64,000 nucleotides of DNA from Shinisaurus crocodilurus (GCA_021292165.1 CM037877.1:78065763-78129762), one strand, 5' to 3'. Shown: positions 21,726 through 33,173, counted from the first letter of the stretch. Numbers and translations: made by a program. Notes: generated by a model not told the origin, from the sequence alone.

Positions 21726-22403
21726 GTTTCATCATCCAAAATCTCCCTTTTTGATTGAAAACTGAAATGGGCAAACATTCAGCACAGCCCTAGCTTCAGC
21801 TAACCTGAGACAACCTCTTGCTACTCACAGAACTGAGAGCATTTGGCTTTGACCTCTTTTAATAAACAGCGATGCCTTTGCTAAACAGAAAAAAAAATCT
21901 AGTGAAAATTACCTTGTAACAAGCAAAATAATTTAGAAAAATATTCAAGGCCTCTCAAAAGCAGACAAATTTATTTGACTTTGGGTCTCTGAAAACAGTT
22001 CAGTGGTTTCTTATTTCCCTTCATGATATATCTTAGCCAAGATACGTTTTTCTTTTAGACAATTCTTTTAGCTTCCCTTAAAGTTCCTCAGATGTTTTGC
22101 CTAAGTAGGAGCCTCCAAATTCATCCCTTTGGAGTTAAAAGTGGTGGTTCATCTCCCTTTAGCCCTTCCAAATGAAAACAGAGAATGGTAAGATAACACA
22201 TCAAGATACAGACTATACATAGAGGTGGTCCCTTTCCCAAGAGGTGTTACTTACTGTAGCTTTTCCTACCGATTTCCTCTCAGAAAAAGCTTACAGGCAA
22301 TCACTGTCCCCTACTTTTGGGCCCAGTTCCATTTCTCTCTTCTTGGCCTAATTCTTATTTTGTGAAGAATTAGGCTACTATAAGTAGTTGCTTTACACTA
22401 AAT
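21726..22403. other. Unassigned sequence
   Basis: No gene or repeat recognised. Confidence 0.4.
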
Positions 22404-22640
22404 CACAGTATTGGTCCATCTGAACCAGTATGGTGCATGCTGGTGGCATCTCTCCAGAGGTCTTTCCAGACCTGTCAGCTGAATTCCTTTAACTGGAGAT
22501 GCCAGTGATTGCACCCAGACTCTCCTACCTGGTAAGGATACACACTTTCAGTGTTGTATGTCCCCTCAAAGGTGAGATCCTCCAAGACAGGGGAAAGAAC
22601 ATTCTGCTTTTGGGGTGTGCCCAGGAGAATTCCAGCCTTG
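22404..22640 (-). mobile_element. Degenerate tRNA-derived SINE
   Basis: Shares with 9097 and 56722 the order TATTGGTCCATCTGAACCAG, TTTAACTGGAGATGCCAGTG and a GATTGCACCCAGA-type B-box region. Heavily diverged; the head is uncertain. Confidence 0.45.
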
Positions 22641-22839
22641 CGCGACTTGCCACCTGTCAATGCTAACAAGCACCAGAAACATCAGTCACCATCTGATATA
22701 AAAACATGGCTATTCTAGACAGAAGAGTCCACATTGCCTGCTCTAAGCCAAATCCAGGGTCACAGGTACCCCTCAGGAGTGTTCTGACACTGTCAGTGCA
22801 TCCCTTGCCTTTTATGCTGCCTATTTTCTATAAGGAAAT

Positions 22840-23510
22840 TAACTCTTTGATATGAAAGGCAAGGGAATGAGGCGTTGGGAGCTGAACACAAATATTGACT
22901 TCAGCTGCCATCGGGACCGAGAGTACCACCTAGGAAGAACAGAACTGAATCAAGTTTATTCGCTTAATAGACTTTGAGTGCCTCAGGACACAGTACAAAC
23001 TTGTATCCATTATCAGACAGGCCTTCTCATGGCATCAGTGTCTGTCGAGGCTCATGAATATGTAAAGGCTGTATGTATCTTGGAAACATGCTTGACAAGA
23101 GAATAGCTAAAACGAACCGATTCTAGTTAGAAGCCCATCAGCGTGCCATTCTTTATGTTTGAACAGGCAGCCTATTGCTAAGTGACAGATCATTAAGGCT
23201 ATCTACTCAGTCAGCGGAAATGAAGAAATAATTTGTTCATAATAACCTTCAGATGACCTCCCAGGCAAAAAAAAGACGAAGAAGGAATCGTTAAAGTGCT
23301 ACGTCTACTGATACATGTCATGTCTGTGCGAGGGGCTGTCTTCTGGCCCTGCAGTAATGGCAGAGCTGCCGGTGAAACAGAGTGATAAACACCTCCTGAC
23401 AGGGCCATCGTGTGAAAAGATCTCATCACCTGCCATTAGCACGGTGATGAATAATTCAGGCCTCTCCATCACAGACAGGGATTTCAGTCAGTGCTGAGCC
23501 GGTGGTGCTA
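22840..23510. other. Candidate conserved non-coding island
   Basis: Repeat-free, with balanced composition unlike its AT-rich surroundings. It carries an E-box CACCTG followed by CCATTAGCACGGTGATGAAT (about 23431-23455), TGACAG MEIS-type cores (23181, 23399) and ATTA cores. Open frames on both strands lack splice-bounded coding character. The texture fits an enhancer. Confidence 0.35.
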
Positions 23511-23737
23511 GCTTCAACAGAAAGAAAACAATGGAGTTGATTTTTAGTGCATCACAAAAACGCGCTGGCTCGCTAAGCTCAGATGTTGCAGAAGAAGACA
23601 TGCAAACAAACAAACCCATGGCAAGGTGGTAAATTAGCATTACCCGGCTGGGATATTTACCATCTGTCCCTATATTATAGCAGAGGTAGTTATCCATTGG
23701 TGCACAGATGTAAATACAGCAGATAACTCCCGTATCC

Positions 23738-23822
23738 CAATCTATGCATGTTTTCTCGGAACCGAGTCCCTTGAATTCAATGAAACTTACTGCCAAAGTG
23801 ATTGTGCATAAGGTTACAGCCT
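23738..23822. mobile_element. Short palindromic repeat (CAATCCTATGCATG group), degraded
   Basis: Contains CTATGCATGTTTTCTC and TTGAATTCAATGAAACTTAC, then GTGCATAAGGTTACAGCC. Matches elements at 33174, 40044 and 51341. Confidence 0.55.
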
Positions 23823-23982
23823 TACACATGCTACATACATGCAGCCACATAGCTGGAACTGTACTTGTATGAACCATTTGTATGACTGGATTTGAACCAC
23901 ACCAATGCAACTCTAAGTACCAGTTTGGTTAAAATCCACCTAAACCCTAAGGTATGACCAGGTACAGCTTGTTCCACATGGT

Positions 23983-24112
23983 ACACTTACGGACCCATCG
24001 CTAGAGTCTACACATTTTTTTATTTTAGAATTTCCTCCTTTTATAATTTTCTTTTGTAATTTTATCCTGAAAGGCAATCTTAGTCGGTCACGAGTGATCG
24101 CCTACTACTGTC
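23983..24112 (+). mobile_element. 3' tail of an unassigned non-LTR retrotransposon
   Basis: Matches the 3' end of the minus-strand element at 49198-50517: CACTTACGGACCCATCGCTA, TTTAGAATTTCCTCCTTTTAT and GTCGGTCACGAGTGATCGCC in the same order. It then ends in a short TAC-type tandem, where the other copy ends in GAT units. It is a severely 5'-truncated copy, with no coding sequence left. Confidence 0.8.
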
Positions 24113-24700
24113 ACACATATGAAGCAGTCCTGGATTCAGCAACCAAGGGGTGAAACAGATTGTGTTATGTGGACCCAACTCATAAACTCTCACTTTCTCC
24201 AAACATTCTCATAACATTTTGCCTCATTCTGCTTTAAGTGCCATGTATGCAGGGTGACGTATATCAGAAGACGCATGTTTATATTAGAGTGACTCTGGGA
24301 GTACAACCCAGAAGCATTTCCAAATATTTTCCATTTGGATAAAAAATACAGTCATTAATAAATGCACAAAAAAGTAATAATTAAAACTTGAGACTCTGTT
24401 TATGTTAGTGTTTTAGCCTCATGTGACTGTGCTGTATTAATTGATATGAATATAGTTTATTGTGCTGCTTTTTACTTGTTGATTTTAGTATTTAATTTGA
24501 TTATATCTATATCTTTGCTTTATGTTTAAATGTTTTATTTACTTTTCATTGCTCTGAGAACATTTTTGTTATAGAGTAACATAAATATAATAAATGCATA
24601 AAGTACAATAATTGCAGCATGATGCATAATAGCATAGTTTCTTTCATGAGGAAATAAAGGAATAAACATTTTCCTCTGGTTCTAGATCACTTTCTAAGGC
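24113..24700. other. Unassigned AT-rich sequence
   Basis: No gene or repeat recognised. Confidence 0.4.
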
Positions 24701-24779
24701 ATCTTGGAAGGTTTCACTCTCTCTTCTGCCGATACCTGAACAAGCAGGAGATGGCAGTTCAGTGAAGGTGGGTTTACCT

Positions 24780-24975
24780 CAGGGGAGAGTGTCTTTATGA
24801 CACCGATCTGCTCTGATGGATCCACTAATGTGAAATTTCTGACCCAATAGGCAGTGATTGCACATTGCTGAAACTCCTCTCATTATTCATGAAATATGTG
24901 CTGTACAGTGTCAGCTCTCTCCTTGCAAACTTGCTGCCAAGCAATGATTCATTTCCATCACTTAGCTTCCCACCC
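24780..24975. other. Candidate conserved non-coding island
   Basis: Repeat-free stretch with CATTATTCATGAAAT and AAGCAATGATTCATTTCC. It is followed directly by an (AT)n tract at 24993-25021. Confidence 0.25.
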
Positions 24976-24988
24976 CCTTTCCTTCTTC

Positions 24989-24992
<4 letters not shown>

Positions 24993-25021
<29 letters not shown>
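24993..25021. repeat. (AT)n microsatellite
   Basis: About 14 uninterrupted AT units. Able to form a cruciform and likely polymorphic. Confidence 0.95.
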
Positions 25022-25024
<3 letters not shown>

Positions 25025-25449
25025 TACGATTATTATTTTTGGTGTGTGTGTATTTTCCAGCATGCCTAGTGAATCAAAGCTCAGCACTAGAATGAATGGA
25101 AAGGGTTGTCTTCTTTGACAGAGAGCACTTCAAGTCCTTTAAATGCTGGTGCTGTTTTAAACTTTACAACAAACTATACTGGGTGCACTTGTGGCTGTCA
25201 ATCAACCCAGATCAAATCAAAAGTGTGGCTGACATGCACATGAGAGCTCGTCTTGCCTGTAATTGAAGGGGACAGGCACCAGAAAGACATTTGCATGCAT
25301 ACCACTTGATGGGCATGCATGAATTTTATATTCAGGCATGCATACAAAAGTAGGCATGCCTGAGAGGGTCATGTGGATGGAGCCCCAGAAAGTATTATTC
25401 ACATTTCCTCCATGGTCCATAACCACAACCAGTGAATGACAATAATATA

Positions 25450-25664
25450 GGGTGAAATCCAACAGTGTCCACCCACCAGCAGAATGGACACCGTTAGTGG
25501 AATGGATTCCCCCTTCCCCTGCAGACCCCCACATGTCCCCAAATTCTGATGCAGAAGGCTGGGGGAGCCTCTGGAGCAGAATTGGGGGAGTGCAGGGGAA
25601 GGAAAGGGATGGGCAGTTGTCTTGCGCAAGCAGAAGTCCCCTTGCATTATGTTGGATATCACCC
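25450..25664. mobile_element. MITE, family D
   Basis: Imperfect inverted ends GGGTGAAATCCAAC and GTTGGATATCACCC. The interior matches 12724-12948. Confidence 0.65.
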
Positions 25665-25667
25665 ATA

Positions 25668-25712
25668 GGCGGTAGACAACCTGGTGCCCTCCAGATATTT
25701 AGGACTACAACT
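25668..25712 (+). mobile_element. hAT-type MITE, left-end fragment
   Basis: GACAACCTGGTGCCCTCCAG and GGACTACAACT match the left arms at 56609 and 57162. The sequence then breaks off. Confidence 0.6.
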
Positions 25713-25873
25713 TTTTTTAACCTAACAAATACAGGGGAAATCAAACTATGTTGAAATTTTATAGAGAAGGGAGAAGGTGGGAAATGGATTAGGATGGAAG
25801 GTGAGGACAAAAAAAAAAAGGAAGAGGGGAATGGATCATAGGCAACAGCTGGGATTGGTGCCAAGTAGAGTAG

Positions 25874-25986
25874 ATTAAAGGTGCAATCCTATGCAAGTTT
25901 AGACAGAAAAAAAATGCTGGCTGGGGCATGCTGGGAGTTGTAGGCCTTTTTTCTGTCTAAACATGCATAGGATTGTGCATTAAGGG
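25874..25986. mobile_element. Palindromic MITE with chimeric-looking core
   Basis: The element at 25882-25978 has inverted ends TGCAATCCTATGCAAGTTTA and AAACATGCATAGGATTGTGC and 8-bp flanks ATTAAAGG / ATTAAGGG (one mismatch). Its loop holds GCTGGCTGGGGCATGCTGGG and AGTTGTAGG, the same core found in the MITEs at 19442 and 36529, whose ends are entirely different. Confidence 0.75.
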
Positions 25987-26129
25987 GATAACAGGAAGTT
26001 ATTGTGAAATATTTAACTGGTATAAAACTTATATACATCTGTCATATGCTCCTAATTTGGGAGGGGCTACAATTTATGTATGAGACTTTCCCTGGATGCA
26101 ATGTGCATCAGTATTAAATGTGAAGCAGA

Positions 26130-26659
26130 CATGATTCTATCCAGATGCAGAAGTGTACACACAGGTGTTGTCTCTAGATGTTGTTATGGTGGACACACTA
26201 TCAATATAATAAGGCTTTGCCTTGTCCTCTGTACTATCTTCACTTTGGAGTTGTGAGTATTTGCCTTGACATTCTTGCATAGTTTTAGAGAAATTTGTGT
26301 AAGCCTTCTCTTCTAGTTTTTGAGGCAATGTTGAAATGAGGTCTTAAAAATTTGGAACAAATAGCTTTCAGTCTGCTTGGCCAATCTGGAAGATCTCAGA
26401 ACTACTCACCACTTTCAGGGATGACTTGAGTACTATTATTTTCACACATGGTTTTTCAGAAGGGTTATAGGTGGTTACTTCATAGCCTAGATTCTGGATC
26501 TTTTGTAGCCAAGGCTGCAGTATTAGGAGGACCACTTACTCTAGCATCATCTTTTGATTTCCAAGGTGATACATCAAAAGAAATCCTTTTTTCTGGAGCT
26601 TGGTAAACTGTCCTGGATACCAAGTGATACTATTTATCACTTGCTAATGACAGAGGAGG

Positions 26660-26696
<37 letters not shown>

Positions 26697-26800
26697 AGAA
26701 GAGACTGATGATGAACTGATGGCAGAAGGATCAGAAAAGGTGAAGTTGAAGAAAGGACTTGCTGCAGAAGAGGATTTTAGATCCACCTTCCCCAACCTGG
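26130..26800 (-). pseudogene. Possible processed-pseudogene or unknown coding remnant
   Basis: On the minus strand three neighbouring stretches stay open in shifting frames. One is about 60 codons (26137-26328, with KLEEKAYTNFSKTMQECQGK). The one upstream contains TTYNPSEKPCVKIIVLKSS. A further one near 26540-26610 contains KDDARVSGPPNTAALATKD. The residues look like ordinary protein, but I recognise no family. An (AT)n tract at 26661-26692 interrupts the most upstream part. Stops separate the pieces, so it is not a live gene. It could also be chance. Confidence 0.3.
26661..26692. repeat. (AT)n microsatellite
   Basis: About 16 AT units, which create a poly-Ile-Tyr frame on the plus strand. 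Confidence 0.95.
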
Positions 26801-27074
26801 TGCTCTCCAGATGTTTTCAACTTCAACTGTCCCAGCACAGAGCAGCATGGCAGAAGGTACAAGAGACAGTAGGAGGAAAAAAAGGACGGAGGGGAGAAAA
26901 GTAATTTTGGGTGTGGACAGGTGAAGAGCCTTCAATGTGGAATGTAGGAGCTTGAAGTTGTTGTGGAAAGTGAACGGAAACTCATGCAGAATTGTGACAA
27001 TTTCTCTCTCTGTGTGTGAGACATATTATTTTAGCAGGCACATTCAGAGCTTCTTGCAGAGGGGAGATATGGCA

Positions 27075-27535
27075 GGACAAATCAGCAATTAGCAGATATT
27101 AGTTTAGGACCCAGTTACCTGATGGAGCGCCTTCTCCCTTATGTATCTGCCTGGATATTAAGATCGTGTTGGGATGTCCTCTTGACGATGACACATTTGC
27201 CTGGAGTTCAATATACAGCAACCCGAGAGAGGGCGTTCTCCATACATGCACCCTGACTGTGGAACTCCCTCCCACCTCATATACAGGTGGTGCCAAGTCT
27301 TACAAGCTTTTGGTGCCACCTAAAGACCTATTTGGTTACCCAGGCTTTTGATTAAATTTCCCCCTCTTTTCTGTTGGTGCATTGTGTAAACTATTATTTT
27401 TTCTGTTCTCTTGTTTAACTATGGGTTTTTGTTGTTGTTGTCAAAGTTGTATTATTTTACTGTGTTTTATTGCTTGTACCCTGCTTTGGTATTATTTTGT
27501 AATGAAAAGTGGGTAAGAAATTTCATAAATAAATA
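27075..27535 (+). pseudogene. L2-clade LINE, C-terminal coding and 3' end
   Basis: The plus strand encodes a decayed version of the end of the L2 reverse-transcriptase protein. An ACCCGAGAGAGGGCGTTCTC block (Thr-Arg-Glu-Arg-Ala-Phe-Ser) is followed, in a shifted frame, by CTGTGGAACTCCCTCCC (Leu-Trp-Asn-Ser-Leu-Pro), both standard for this family. A T-rich 3' UTR follows, ending TTTCATAAATAAATATC. Frameshifts and stops make it inactive. It is one of at least four L2 fragments, the others (28730, 31000 and 61130) on the minus strand. Confidence 0.75.
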
Positions 27536-27939
27536 TCAGCATTACAAATGAGATTACTTGCCCCTTTATTTGGGGTTTAGTATCAGTGGGGAGAGGGGTG
27601 GGAGGAAAGGGCAGTGGATCTTGGGTTTGTAGTGGAGAAAGCAGCAAGGAAGAGTTCAAGCAAAAAGGAAGCAAGCAGATTTGCACCAACGTATCTTCCT
27701 GCCAGAATAATGTCTCAGAGAAACATCGTGCTTATGTTATATTGTCCTGGCATACTGTACACAGCACTCTGTGCATATATTTGTTGGCTCTACAGAATGT
27801 AGCTGGGACTGATATCTACACAGTTTTATAAGTAAAGGGTGGTGCAGGTTTTCTCTCTCCAGTTTTAGGACCTCCATCCTAGTATGCCTTGCAGTCAAAG
27901 GCATGCTCTGCTATGAAATGGTTAATAGCATTTTAAAAA

Positions 27940-28130
27940 TAACCATTACTCACAATGATCCCAAGTGCTGTTTGTGGGCATCTGGTAGTCGTTAACAGGA
28001 TTAAATTTATCAGACGAGTCATTTTGCTTAATTAGGTGGCTAACTGGCAAGGCCACCATACAGAATAGCATTAAAATAATGGGCAATAGTATCAAAATAC
28101 CATTTGTAGACAGGATAGGATGTTTTATCA
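27940..28130. other. Candidate conserved non-coding island
   Basis: Repeat-free block with TTTGCTTAATTAGGTGGCTA and repeated ATTA and AAAATA cores. No coding signal. Confidence 0.25.
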
Positions 28131-28729
28131 CTCTTTCAGTTTAGTATCACTAAAGAACCAATTCTATGTTCCCACACAGGCTTGTTTGTAGTGAGGATGC
28201 CATATATTGTTCAAAATAATTTGAACAGAGTAAAGACAAAGGCTAGTCTGGCCTATAAAATTAAATGTGTATATTATGACTAAGGGGTTTAGATGCAATT
28301 TAAATATGTATCCTGATGTTCCATTCCCGCCTCCCTTTTGTGGTGGTGGGGGCACACCACACTGACCACATTGCCTTGTGCAACATGACTAATCAGGAAA
28401 AGTGTGGACACATCTATTTAAGGCAGCCATGACTTTCCTGAGACCTCAGTAGCAGCACAACACCAACCAACCAACCAACCGTCAACAGGTCTGGTTTAGC
28501 TGGTTGCCAGTAGAGCCCAAGCAGGAATGTTTGGGTTCCCAATTGGCTGAAGGCTGCTTAGCCCTCAGCTCAATAGCAATTAGGCCTGCACTGAGGGGGA
28601 GGGGGCTGCAGTTGTCTTTAAACAGTTGTGTTGCAGTCAGGCTGATTTAGTCAATAAAGTTATAAGCCATGGTTGAACCCGTTTACACATTCCTATGCCT
28701 TCATTCCAGGAGTATACAGGTAATTCCAA
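28131..28729. other. Unassigned, possibly LTR-derived sequence
   Basis: Includes a four-unit (CCAA)n near 28462-28480 and, at 28650-28670, GTCAATAAAGTTATAAGCC, a polyadenylation-type signal. The part from 28490 could be an LTR 3' portion, but no borders are evident. Confidence 0.3.
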
Positions 28730-29172
28730 AATGTGAATTCGATAGCTAGGCTATCTCTGTCCAGATAAGGATGCAGTTGGTATATCAGCGTAAGCTGATA
28801 AAAGGTGTTCCATGTCACTGAGTCCACCTGTGACTCTAGTGACAATGATGGATCTAAGAGCAACCCCAAACTATGAACCTGATCCTTTAGGGGGAAGGCA
28901 ACCCCCTCCAGAGCAACTTAAATATCATTCATCCAAGCAGAAGAACAACTAACAATACCTCTGTCTTATCTGGACTGAGTCTCGGTTTATTGGTCCTCAT
29001 CCAGTCCATTACCTCACCCAAGTACAGATTCAGAACACCCACTGGATTTGATGAAAAGGAGAGATCGAGTTGGGTGTCATCCCCATATTGATGACATTAC
29101 AGCTCATACCACTGGATAACCTCCCCCAGAGGTTTCATGTAGATGCTGAACAGCATGGGGGATAGAACTCCT
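28730..29172 (-). pseudogene. L2-clade LINE, reverse-transcriptase fragment
   Basis: Minus-strand translation near 29000-29170 gives the palm region of an L2 reverse transcriptase: MLFSIYMKPLGEVIQ, then a CHQYGDDTQL block in place of the usual Tyr-Ala-Asp-Asp, then VMDWMRTNKPRLSPDKT. Stops interrupt it. The catalytic box has Gly where Ala is usual, consistent with decay. The C-terminal continuation of the same family appears at 31000-31590 in the same orientation. Confidence 0.75.
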
Positions 29173-29655
29173 ATGTAATGTGTAGTTTAGCCTTAACTGG
29201 CGAAAAAAAGGGCAAGGCGTGGGATTCAGAGAGGAGGCGAAGTAGAAGACGTTGGGGTGTCCAGCAGAGCAAGTCACGAAGTGAAGAAATGCAAGGAAAG
29301 TTAGCATGGGGACAAGAGCAGTGAACAGCAATAATCTACTTGGAATGAAGATTTGCCAGGCGGTTATCTCTAGGGCGTAGGAGTCATTTTTAGGTTGTTT
29401 GAGTCATTAATAATTTTTATGAGGTGGATGCTGAGTAAGTACAGTGGCAGTCTATCAACTCTGCAGGCCATGATTTTCTCCTTTATGATCAGCAACTCAT
29501 GGGGCCCTGTTAACATCTCCTTCACTATCTTCTTGACTTCCAGAAGGCACCCAAAAGCATCTCCCACAACTATACCCAGCACTTTTTTTGCTAATGCCAT
29601 CCACTGTCTTTAAACATCAACCACTATTCAGGACAATTTTACCTTGACCTAGTTC
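29173..29655. other. Unassigned sequence
   Basis: Contains TAATGTGTAGTTTAGCC near 29175, matching a right end of family E. Otherwise nothing recognised. Confidence 0.35.
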
Positions 29656-29995
29656 AGGGGTGTGGAACCTGAGGCCCACAGGCCAAATCCAGCCCACTAG
29701 GGGGCCAAATCCCATCCGCCCCTCTGGGGTTGCCCAGATGGCCACGACTTCTTCTTCTGGCTCCATCCCCTTTCCCCTACTTCCGATCATTTTGATGGTT
29801 TCCCAGCATTTGCACAATTTCCTCTCCATTCTCAAAGGTTGAAATGGCTCTCCTCGGGCTCAGTTACCAGCCACAAGAGCTTTAAGCGCAAAAGATGTGG
29901 ATATGATTTGGCTCCGCCCCTTTCCCCTTTGGCCTTGCCCACCGCTGGAATGCCTCTCAGAGCTTCTCCAAAATGGAATTTGGCCCTAGCTGAAT
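29656..29995 (+). mobile_element. hAT-type MITE
   Basis: Begins CAGGGGTGTGGAACCTGAGG. It shares internal blocks AAAGGTTGAAATGGCTCTCC, AGAGCTTTAAG and CCCCTTTCCCC with 12108-12365. Right end eroded. Confidence 0.6.
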
Positions 29996-29999
29996 AAAG

Positions 30000-30225
30000 A
30001 AGCGGATGCGTGCTCTAGCTGAACATAACTTGAAATTAATGCATCCTTTTTTGGCAATGCAAACTGCAGGCATGCCCCATGATCTGGACTGGGACCATAA
30101 TGGAGGGAAAAGGGTTAAAGCCTTCCCCACAAGAGTCCTGGTCCAGATCAGGTCCCCCATGCTTACTTTGAGTTAAAAAAAAAAGATGTAGCAGCATTTT
30201 TAAAGTAATGTGTAGTTTGACTCTT
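30000..30225. mobile_element. MITE, family E
   Basis: Internal inverted blocks CATGATCTGGACTGGGACCA and GTCCTGGTCCAGATCAGG. The right end TAATGTGTAGTTTGACTC matches the end at 31595-31620. The left end is eroded. Confidence 0.5.
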
Positions 30226-30681
30226 AGAACTTACTATGAAGATGGTGGAGAAGAAGGTTGTCAGCCCTACTGTACTGAAGCTGAAAACTAGTAACATGGA
30301 TCATTACAAATAACTGCATCTTGGGTAGTTTAATTTTGACTAAATCTTATTTGTGTTTGGGTACAGCAAGCCAAGTACCACCAACCAAGGGTGATTTATG
30401 GAAGTAGAATGATCTTCTTTTCCTTTTGAAAGGCCTGTGAAATTTGTTATTCATACAGTGAGTGACAGAACTATTGACCAATGTTGAAATATTACAAGAT
30501 TGCAGTTCAGTTTGCTTTACTTTCATCTTAATGTGTCTGTATGAACTCAAAATGACACAATGCAGCAAATTAAAGGCTTTAAAAAATGTGTCACGACCAA
30601 GTGCTGTAAATGGAACATCTGAGGGGAAACATAGATGTGCCACGGTTGGAATGCAGATTGCAACAGACCTTAAAGAAACTG

Positions 30682-31620
30682 AGGGCTAAACTACACACTA
30701 TGTTAAATACAGAGCATGCAGTGGGCCCTCACCATTTTGTTTATCACAGTCTAAATGTGCAGGGCCCTGATCCAGGTTGGGACCACCCCACATGGGTAGG
30801 GGAGGTTTAAATCTTCTCACACCACAACTTTCACCTCTACCCCTATAGGGACTAAAAATACCCCAAAGTTGCCATTGGCACTAATGGAGATTTTTCCCCC
30901 TTTTCCCCCTCGTCCCCATGGTCCTGATTCAGATTATACTCTTATACTAAGGTAAACAAAATGGCGATGATCAGTCACACGCTAAGTATTTATTTATTTT
31001 ATTATATTTTTGAATCGCCCATCTGGCAAGTCATCCGGCCACTCTGAGCGATGTACAGTCCAATAAAATACAAAAAACCAAAACAAAACCGAGTGTAAAA
31101 CACAATTAAAAACAGTACAAACTTAAAAATCCTAACTCACCACATATTCTCACCTGAAAAGCCACATTTTTAATGCATGGCGGAAGCTAATCAAGGAAGG
31201 GGCATGGCGGAGGTCACTGGGGAGAGAGTTCCACAAATTGGAGGCTGCCACAGAAAAGGCCCTCCTCCTAGTCCCCACCAACCTGGTTTCTCTGGCTGAT
31301 GGGACAGGGAGAAGGCCATCCGTGGCAGATCTTGTTGAGCGGCCTACTTGATGTTGCTGGAGGCACTCCTTGAGATAAACCGGACTGGAGCCGTACAGGG
31401 TTTTAAAGGTCAACGCCAACACCTTGAATTCGGCTCAGCAAACAACTGGTAGCCAGTGCAACTCTTTGAGCACTGGAGTGATGTGATCACGCCGGCGGCA
31501 GCCTTTAACCAGGCGAGCTGCTGCATTCTGTACCACCTGCAACTTCCGAACCGTCTTCCAGGGTAACCCCACATAGAGCGTATTACAATATGTAATGAAG
31601 TGTGTAGTTTAGACTTGAGC
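30682..31620. mobile_element. MITE, family E, split by an L2 fragment
   Basis: The left end GGCTAAACTACACACTATG pairs with the right end GTGTGTAGTTTAGAC at 31605-31619. The interior carries GCCCTGATCCAGGTTGGGAC and GTCCTGATTCAGATTATAC as an inverted pair. The L2 segment of about 30990-31590 lies between the second arm and the right end, so the L2 piece sits inside the MITE. Confidence 0.55.
30990..31592 (-). pseudogene. L2-clade LINE, C-terminal coding and 3' end
   Basis: On the minus strand, a 90-codon frame (31150-31422) holds the end of the L2 reverse-transcriptase protein: a KTLYGSSPVYLKECL segment, then NLWNSLPSDLRHAPSLISF near the C terminus. Upstream the frame continues as a LQVVQNAAARLVKGCRRRDH block up to a single in-frame TGA near 31433-31435. 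The 3' UTR runs into a TAAATA-rich tail near 30990. 5'-truncated and inactive. Confidence 0.82.
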
Positions 31621-31653
31621 CAGCATAATTCCTAGTCTGGGCATAAACCAGAC

Positions 31654-31676
31654 TTTTCTTTCTTTCTTTCTTTCTG
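31654..31676. repeat. (TTTC)n microsatellite
   Basis: Five to six TTTC units. Confidence 0.85.
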
Positions 31677-32219
31677 TTGGGAAAGGGGGAATCAGCACCT
31701 GGACCAAGAATTTTTGGGGGTGGTTTCGAGGTGGTTGTGGCTTCTTCCCTTTCTTTCACAGGGAAAAAAAGGGCTTTGCTGCTGCTTCAAGCCATGTCCT
31801 GGCTTCTCTGAGCATCTTGCTTGTGTTGCTGCTGGAGGCAGAATGGAACTGGGAACAATGCTATGTCATGAGGTGGCATCATTTTCTGGAGCATCCTTGG
31901 GAGAAAAAGATGGCAAGGCAAGGCTTCCCCCACTTCCTGGTAAAAGAAAGAAAACAAAAGAATAAAAGCCACCATCACCTCCTATTTAAAGGTAAGGCCA
32001 ACTTTCCAAAGTTTTTAGAATTCTCCGCTACCCCTCCCCTCAAAGACTGATTTGTTTTTTTCATCACAAAATGCTGAAGAAAGCTGAACTGAATCCTTCA
32101 TCCCTGCACTAAGAACAAGTCCCTTCTTTTTCAGCACCGGTATAGCTCCATGAAAACTGGAATTGTTTGCTTTGATATGCACATAAAGTTGTTGTCTTTA
32201 AACAAAACAAAACTCCACC
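31677..32219. other. Unassigned sequence
   Basis: No gene or repeat recognised. Short open frames only. Confidence 0.4.
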
Positions 32220-32850
32220 TGCTCAGAAGCGAAATGTCAGATCTGAGCTCAGGCTCATTTGGATTATAAGGCATTAGAAATAGGAAATGACAGTAAAAGC
32301 TCTAACTGGCCCTTAAGTACAATACTGTGATGCTACGAGACACCACCGAGATAAACATCTGACATTTTCATTTGCTCCTTTGCTCCTGTGTCCGTGTTTC
32401 ACTCCAGATCATTTTTGCCCTATTTACTTCTTCACCAACAATGTATCAAATATCCTACAGTGTAATCCTTCTCTCAGCACTTATCAATGAACTATGAAAT
32501 AGTATTAAATAGAATTAATTAGAAGTTTTAATGAATCATGTCTGTTCTCATTTATTATACAATGTAATTTTCAACAAGTGATTAATTATGAGCTACAGAT
32601 GAGTGAATGGTTAATGTAGTTTGTTAACCTTATGAAAAAAGCTACAGTACACAGTGCACAGTGCAAGAAGGAAGTTCTCCTCTATTATTAGAACACACTT
32701 AGTTGCCATCACACTGCCTGTGTGGAAGGTTTTAGTGATTTTGCCACTAATTGCAGAATCAGCGAATTATTATTTCTGGGCTTTACACCTCATGGCCATT
32801 ATTATGGTGCCACTATTTCTCCCACCGCTTTAAAAACACTACACTGGAAA
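32220..32850. other. Candidate conserved non-coding island
   Basis: Repeat-free, AT-rich region with many homeodomain-type cores: GAATTAATTAGAAGTTTTAA, AGTGATTAATTATGAGC and GCCATTATTATGGTGCC. Also TGACAG and TAAACA-type motifs near 32290-32365. No coding frame. The strongest regulatory-looking stretch by motif density. Confidence 0.35.
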
Positions 32851-33173
32851 TCAGATGCCTGGATTCTTTGATGAATTAGTAGGATTAACGATTTTCCAGA
32901 GAGGTAATCATCAAGATCTGTAACCTTCCCAGAAGAGGAACAGAAATATCCAAGCTCGAATAGGATTATTTCTTCACCTTAGTCTTTGGATGCCATTCCT
33001 TGGATAGCTTCCTTGATCTAAGGTCTGGTTCTCTAAAGTACCAGTCCATCTTCAGGAATGCTAGCTGTAATATGCAGAACAGACCCGGAATACATTCTGT
33101 TAGGCCATCAGGGGTAGTGATAGAGTTCACTCACACAGTCACACTTGTAAAGGAAGTACTGGAATGCTGAACA

